Below, in pieces: positions 58,155 to 64,000 of a stretch of DNA of 64,000 nucleotides (positions are counted from its first letter, which is position 1; every line of letters starts with the position of its first letter). Where the stretch lies: contig CM045990.1 in NCBI GenBank assembly GCA_025175895.1, positions 56,917,704-56,981,703 on the forward strand, read 5' to 3'. The stretch comes from Wurfbainia villosa. Lineage: Eukaryota; Streptophyta; Magnoliopsida; Zingiberales; Zingiberaceae. A program made the position numbers and the translations under genes. The notes beneath the pieces were generated by a model. That model did not search any database. It saw only the letters and a list, made by a program, of their open reading frames with translations, and had not been told where the DNA came from.

Positions 58155-59177
58155 TTATAGTTTGCATACCTTTCCTGGATGCTTTGGATCTTCAAAACCC
58201 TCAGGCTGTGTCATGTACACATCCTCGAGTAGCTTTCCATTCAGAAAAGCGCTTTTGACATCCATCTGCCAGATCTCATAATCGTGGTAGGCTGTAATAG
58301 CAAGTATGATCCGAATGGATTTAAGCATCGCAACTGGTGAAAAGGTTTCATCATAGTCAATACCATGAATTTGTTTGAATCCTTTATCCACCAATCTACC
58401 TTTATAGGTATGCTTATTACCATCCATGTCAGTCTTTACTTTAAAGACCCACTTACACCCAATGGGTTTTACCCCTTCAGGTGGATCAACCAAAGTCCAT
58501 ACTTGGTTAGTGTACATGGATTCCATTTCGGATCTCATGGCCTCTAGCCATTTCTCGGAATCTGGGCTCATCATAGCTTCTTGATAGGATGTAGGCTCAT
58601 CAAGATCGACAAGCAATACATCACCGTTGTCAGTCAAGAGAAAAGAATATCTCTCGGGTTGACGACGGATCCTATCAGATCTATGAAGAGGTTGGTCTAC
58701 TTGAATAGGTGTTTGCTCCACAACTCTTTCGGCAATAATTTCCTCATCCACAACACTTGGTGGTGCCTGTTCATTTTCCATCGAAGCCTTAGTGTTATCT
58801 TCATCTTGAATTTCTTCAAGATGAATTTTACTCCCACTAGTTTTTCTAGAAATAAATTCTCTTTCTAGAAAGACAGCATTTCTGGCAACAAACACCTTGC
58901 CAAGTGTGGGATTGTAAAAGTAATATCCCTTAGTTTCCTTGGGATATCCTACAAAATAACACTTATCTGATTTGGGTCCTAGTTTATCTGAGACTTGACG
59001 TCTAACATAAGCTTCACAACCCCAAATCTTTATAAAAGACATTTTGGGACTCTTCCCAGTCCATAACGTATATGGTGTCTTTTCTACGGCTTTTGATGGG
59101 ACGCGATTAAGTGTGAAAGCGGCTGTCTCTAGAGCTAAACCCCAAAAGGAAGTAGGTAGATCAGTCTGGCTCATCAT
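58155..59177 (-). pseudogene. Element I pol: integrase end and first half of reverse transcriptase
   Basis: 340 codons. Opens with the integrase region after the catalytic Glu (LPTSFWGLALETAAFTLNRV, KIWGCEAYVRRQVSDKLGPK) and a linker. The reverse transcriptase follows with GCKWVFKVKTDMDGNKHTYK, HGIDYDETFSPVAMLKSIRI and the first catalytic Asp in QMDVKSAFLNG. Ends at VCKL before a stop where H has KLQRSIYG. Confidence 0.9.
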
Positions 59178-59966
59178 TGATCATACCATATCTAATAGAG
59201 TACGATTTCTCCTCTCAGATACACCATTCCATTGTGGTGTTCCAGGTGGAGTGAGTTGGGATATTATCCCACACTCAGCCAGGTGATCACGAAACTCTTG
59301 ACTAAGGTATTCACCACCTCGATCTGATCAAAGTAGCTTAATACGCTTACCAAGTTGGTTTTGTACTTCATTCTTGAATTCTTTGAACTTTTCAAAGGAT
59401 TCTGACTTATGTCTCATCAAATATAAGTAGCCAAATCTACTCATATCATCAGTGAAAGTAATAAAGTACTTATAGCCTCCTCTGGCTTCGACATTGAAAG
59501 GGCCACATACATCAGTATGTATGAGTTCTAACAAGTCCGTCGCTCTCTCGCCATGTCCACTAAATGGAGTTTTAGTCATCTTTCCTAAAAGACAAAATTC
59601 GCATACCTCATATGATTTAAAATCAAATGAGTCCAATAATCCATCTTTATGGAGTTGAGATATGCGTTTTTCATTTATGTGACCTAGGCGACAGTGCCAG
59701 AGATATGTTTGGTTCAAATTATTTGATTTGAACCGTTTGGTATTTACGTTATAAATTGGGTTTTCTAAATCTAGAACATAGAGACCATTCATAAGTGGTG
59801 CATTACAATAGAACATTTCATTCAAATAAATGGAACAACATTTGTCCTTTATTATAAAAGAAAAGTTTTTCTTGTCTAAACAAGATACAGAAATTATGTT
59901 CTTCGTTAATGCAGGTACATAAAAGCACTCCTCTAGTTCTAAGATAAGCCCAGTGGGAAAAGACAA
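59178..59966 (-). pseudogene. Element I GAG-pre-integrase and integrase core
   Basis: A frame of 212 codons (59966-59328) shows the zinc-binding HHCC segment (LWHCRLGHINEKRISQLH, CEFCLLGKM) and two catalytic aspartates (IHTDVCGPF and ITFTDDMSRFGY). It ends at a stop at 59328. The following 150 bp (59178-59327) carry the end of the core, including the region of the catalytic Glu, in another frame. Confidence 0.88.
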
Positions 59967-60130
59967 AAATATGTTCCTACAGCTACAGCAGCAACTTTTG
60001 CGCCATTGCCTACTCGTAGGTCCACTTCGCCCTTTGCCATTAGTCTACTATTTCTCAGTTCCTGCACATTAGTACAAATGTGAGATGCACATCCTGTATC
60101 TAATACCCATGTAGAAGAAATAGATAGATT
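59967..60130 (-). pseudogene. Element I protease
   Basis: The minus strand reads WVLDTGCASHICTNVQELRN with the catalytic DTG intact, then KGEVDLRVGNGAKVAAVAVG. A one-base change in a T run near 59970 shifts the frame into the next piece. Confidence 0.85.
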
Positions 60131-60189
60131 TAACTTCTATAACGTGTATACTTGAGGCAGAAGTCTCACTTTTTTTCTTCTTTACTTCC

Positions 60190-60977
60190 TCAAGGTAGAC
60201 TTTGCAGTTCCGCTTCGGTGTCGATCTCACCAAGAATGGAAACCCCTTCCTTAGGTACTTTACCTTTACCCTTTGAAGTGGATGAATTGGCCTTGCCTTT
60301 GGCTTGGGTCTTACCCTTGCCTTTGCGCTTACCTTTGCCCTTCTTGACCATTAGTACGTTACTAACTTTCTTCTTGAGATTCGGTTCAGCAGTTCTTAAC
60401 ATGCTGAGAATCTCAGGCAAAGGCTTATCAATTTCATTCATGTTATAATTCATGACGAATTGATTATATGCTTCCGGCAATGATTGCAGGATAACATCGG
60501 TTTCCAATTCTTGGCTCAGTGGAAAACCTAGTCTTTCAAGGTTCTCAACGTACCCTATCATTTTAAGTACGTGAGTTCCTACAGGTGTTCCTTCTTGCAT
60601 CTTGCATGCAAAAAGAGCCTTAGGCACTTCAAAATGCTCATGCCTAGCTTATCCTTGATATAGTTGTTTCAAATGCTCAACCATACCATAGGCATCCATG
60701 TTCTCATGTTACTTCTGAAGCTCAGAGTTCATGGTGGCAAGCATAAGACATGACACATCTAATGCGTCATCTTGATGCTTCTTATAAGCATCCTTTCAAA
60801 GACCACAGTGGCGCAGGCGGGTGTTTCAGGGATGGACTGCTCTAGGACATATAGTTTACGTTCTTGCTTGAGGATAATCCTCAAGTTCCTATACCAGTCT
60901 AGAAAGTTAGCTCCATTGAGCTTGTCTTTCTCAAGGACAGATCGCAAGTTGAGGGGGTGTGTCATGTTAGATGACAT
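60190..60977 (-). pseudogene. Element I gag, broken
   Basis: Starts at 60977 with LRSVLEKDKLNGANFLDWYR (UBN2-type), shifts frame near 60800, and continues at 60627-60190 with VILQSLPEAYNQFVMNYNMN, then a Lys/Gly-rich linker. The zinc knuckle at 60200-60235 has lost bases, so the reading is VSILGEIDTEAELQ and the Cys/His pattern is destroyed. Confidence 0.86.
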
Positions 60978-62196
60978 GGTGATCTACAACATTAAAATGC
61001 AAAATTAAGTATCATACCTAAGTCATTTAATTAGGCCTTTAATTAAATGAGGCTCCCACTAAATTCTCATAGCTTTGATATGAGCTAATCATTGATGTAG
61101 GCAAACACATTTTGCTTACATCATTAGCTTCTATTTAGCTATAAATTTATATGGGATAAAGATCCACATCATACTTCGTCTTGAGTTAGCTTTGGCTAAT
61201 CGCCCAAGACGTAGTATGATTAGGTAGGCAATCTTTTGCCAATTACATCTGATGTAACTCTTTAATAGCTTTGGTTAAGTTTAGATTAGTTTAGTGCTTA
61301 TTCCTAAACCAGCTTCCAGGCCGTGGCGAGGCACAGAGGCCTTCTTTGATATCGGAGCAACGACCACTTTCTAAGACAAAGTTGATGTTCGGAAATCACA
61401 CAAAACTAATTTTTAAAACTTATGTTCAAAGCTAATATATGCCTCTACTTTCTTAATTAATTAAGAAAACCTTAATTAAGTCTTAACCAAGTTTGATAGC
61501 GGGACATCACGATTGTCCACTCGCACTCTTCCATGATAAAATGCATTGCTTTGCTTTGGCAAACCCAACAACAAATGATCAAGGAAGTAGTGAGTACCAA
61601 ACTTTGGTAGGCATATCGTTTATGACTTATTAAGAAATAAACTTAAACATGCATCACATACATATTAGCATACATCACATATAAGCTAAATTAACATGCA
61701 TCACATACATATTAAACTAAGCGTGTCATGGTTATGGCCCTTATTCTACAATCTTCTCAAGCCAATGAAAAGATTGATTGGTCAACCTAGGGATAGAATC
61801 TTCTCCCAAGTGCTTCCTTTTGGTTGTCTTGTGTTGTTGACTTCCTCCTTGTAACGTCATCTTCCAATGGACCATCCATCTTTATTTTGTATATTACAAA
61901 AGGAGAAATACTCGAGTTACATTCGAGTCTAAAACAAATTTTACAACAAGAATTTTAGGAGAAAGGCACGACACGCAGGTCATATTAAGAATTACAACAC
62001 ACACATTCACAAACTTTTTGGGACTAAGCCATAACCATGCACCATGTCAATTTTAACTTTTAAAAGACATCGGATATTTTATTATGTTTGAAAAATTGCT
62101 AATGCAATTATCAACTCATAATAAAATTTATCCTATTTATATATCATATATAAAATAGAGAAAACCTATTTTTTTTTATACAATCTTTCGCAAGTG
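60978..62196 (-). other. Untranslated leader of element I
   Basis: AT-rich, no gene. A CATGCATCACATACATATTA repeat lies at 61645-61715. Colinear with the leader of H. Confidence 0.78.
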
Positions 62197-62208
62197 GCTC
62201 TGATACCA
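62197..62208 (-). other. Primer-binding site of element I
   Basis: The minus strand reads TGGTATCAGAGC, perfect, one base inside the 5' LTR. Confidence 0.93.
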
Positions 62209-62209
62209 C

Positions 62210-64000
62210 TGTAGGGATCTTTTTTATGCAAAATAGCATATGCACAACGGAAAAAATAGGATCCCTTCCAAGTGATCCTTGCGAAAGAAAACCTCGTACA
62301 AAAAAAAATAAATTTCTCTAAATGAAAAACCTATCTTATAGGAGAATATTACCTTTGTTGTGTGCCCTTTTTAATCCCGCTTCTCCTTGGGTTTGTTGGA
62401 TCTTTTAGCAAGTTCAATTGTCCGTGCCTCTATATGTATCCACACGAGCAAGCTCTTGTCTCACAAAAGAAACTAGAAGAGCTCTCTTTTACTTCTTGCT
62501 AGAGAAGTCCCTAAAGGAGAGGAAGGTAGGGAAAAAGAGAAAGGAAGAAGAAGACCACTCTTCTTGCTAGCCTACACTCACAAAAGCCACACAACCAAAG
62601 CCTCTCACCACCAAGCTCTCTCCAAGCCTCAAGCTTCCACCCACTTTGGCCGGCCACCCTATGGAGTGTTTTATAAGATTGAAAAAACCTTTCACCTCCT
62701 ATCACATTCAATGCAATCAATTGCATTGAAAAATAATCACACTCCTTGTTTGGCCGGCCACATGTGGAGAAATTCCAAAGGTCAAAACCCTTTGTCTCCT
62801 TCCACCTCATCAAGCTTAGGTGGCATGCTTATGTGGCATGCTTAGGTGGCATGCTTATGTGGCATTCATGCATGTTGAATTAATCTTATTAATTCAATAA
62901 GCTTATGTTATCATATTGAATTAATCTCATTAAATCAATAAGGTAACATATTGAATTAATCTTATTAAATCAATTAAGCTTAGGCTATCATGATAACATA
63001 TTTATTTAATCTTATTAAATTAATAAGCTTAGCATATTGAATTAATCTCATTAAATCAATAAGCTAAAATTCTCATTAAGCTTAAAGTCCAAAAACCATT
63101 TTGTACTTAAGCTTATTCCCAAATTATTCTAGTCAAACTAGAATGCACTAATTCTTCTAATCATCATGCTCTTTGTGTGTGACCCTATAGGCTCTCATAA
63201 CGTTGGCAGTGGATCTAAACTCTTTAAGATACACAAGCAATGAGCGGCATCTAGCAATACATCATTGCTACCCAAGTTACGAAATAAGTCAAGATCCGAC
63301 TAACCTTTCCGTGACTACTATAATGTATGACCGTGTCCTTCTATCCTTGATATCAGATTGACCAATGAGGCATAGACCGTGTCATCCTCGATCAATCTAT
63401 GTGTTTCTTGATCCCTGAGTAAACTAACTCAAACAAATGAGTTCAATATCTCATATTGACTCATTCGAGCATGGCCATGCATTTTAGTAGTTCTACTCAA
63501 TCAAGGGGCCCACAGATATCACTCCTGTCATATGGGAGGGATAGATCCCATCTACATCACTCACATCCCTCCGCATAATTTGTTATATACCCAGTAATCG
63601 CCTTTATGGTCCACCCTATTACGGGTGACGTTTGACGATACCAAAGTACATAACTCCTTATGTAGGGAACCGTAGTGACTTCAGGTTTGAGGACTATTCA
63701 TACCAATAGTCACATGAGAAAGTTTATGACACTCATATGACGATCCATGAAACTTTCTCATGGCGGGTCAGTTCAGTATATATTCTCTAATATATACCCA
63801 TGTGTCAACTTGATATCATATATCCATGACTTGTGAGATCAAGTCATCAATTGACCTACATGCTAGTCTTTATGTATTAATATTTCCCTTGCATATTAAT
63901 ACTTGACTAGGAACATTTTAGGAAAGTGTTCTCTACAGCCTCTCATAATCAATTCTGCCAATTGATGTGCTGTAGATAAGAACCTACTTTTCTAGGGCAT
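62210..64000 (-). repeat. 5' LTR of element I, incomplete at window edge
   Basis: 1791 bp present, colinear with 55087-57014 and very similar by eye. About 140 bp should remain outside the window. TATA box (CTTATAAAAC on the minus strand) at about 62670-62680. Confidence 0.92.

Larger units (their letters stand above)
55087..64000 (-). mobile_element. Element I: Ty1/copia retrotransposon, 5' LTR runs off the right edge
   Basis: Minus-strand element in the reverse transcriptase of B2; the presumed TSD is ACCAG (55082-55086). 3' LTR 55087-57014, PPT 57015-57027, pol and gag to 60977, leader, PBS 62197-62208, 5' LTR from 62210. It is better preserved than its relative H, with a few stops and frameshifts. 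Confidence 0.92.

Overview
The window is nuclear DNA of a flowering plant, probably from heterochromatin. It consists entirely of nested LTR retrotransposons. I found no host gene, tRNA, rRNA, CRISPR array or bacterial signal. The plant assignment rests on primer-binding sites matching the 3' end of initiator-Met tRNA (TGGTATCAGAGC type), plant-type Ty1/copia and Ty3/gypsy coding remnants, a TRIM, and exact 5-bp target-site duplications (TSDs). The species cannot be told from this sequence; a monocot is only a guess.

Layout. A gag-only element D (+) occupies 2293-7745. It is broken by element A (-, 1-2292, running off the left edge) and by a solo LTR B1 (2327-4357, TSD ATAAC). A second gag-only-like element D' (-, 7746-10037) lies in the 3' LTR of D. 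Element F (-, 10038-20943, TSD ACTAT) sits in D', and element G (-, 12906-18340, TSD GAATT) sits inside the gag gene of F. Immediately right of F a Ty3/gypsy element (-) begins with a 3.9-kb LTR (20954-24823). Its pol tail is split by element E (+, 25080-30225, TSD CATAG). At 30657 a Ty1/copia element B2 (+) enters the gypsy element. Its 5' LTR is split by copia element C (-, 31406-40748, TSD ATATT). Its pol is split by copia elements H (-, 44385-53784, TSD GAAGG) and I (-, from 55087 past the right edge). A 636-bp TRIM (-, 52649-53284, TSD CGTTT) lies in the 5' LTR of H. The deepest chain is D > D' > gypsy > B2 > H > TRIM.

The most unusual content is the A/E/F/G (and more distant D/D') group. 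These elements have about 1.2-1.5 kb LTRs and a single gag-type gene of about 575 residues (WWKKRM start, one CCHC knuckle, Lys/Ser/Glu-rich linker, coiled coil, C-terminal WVPKS). There is no protease, integrase or reverse transcriptase, and 0.9-1.3 kb of non-coding DNA carrying several purine tracts precedes the 3' LTR. This fits the non-autonomous class called TR-GAG, and the gag, multiple PPTs and palindrome-rich LTRs resemble Sireviruses (Ty1/copia). Arrays of the palindrome CAGTCGACTG lie just upstream of the LTR TATA box. In E, F and G the 5' LTR has lost most copies that the 3' LTR keeps. Only G has an unbroken gag gene (577 aa). All autonomous elements (B2, C, H, I, gypsy) have broken pol genes, so any movement of the gag-only group would need enzymes supplied from elsewhere.

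LTR ends and TSDs were placed by reading the sequence and are reliable to the base where a TSD is quoted. Similarity statements come from eye alignment, and lineage names are inferences from motifs.
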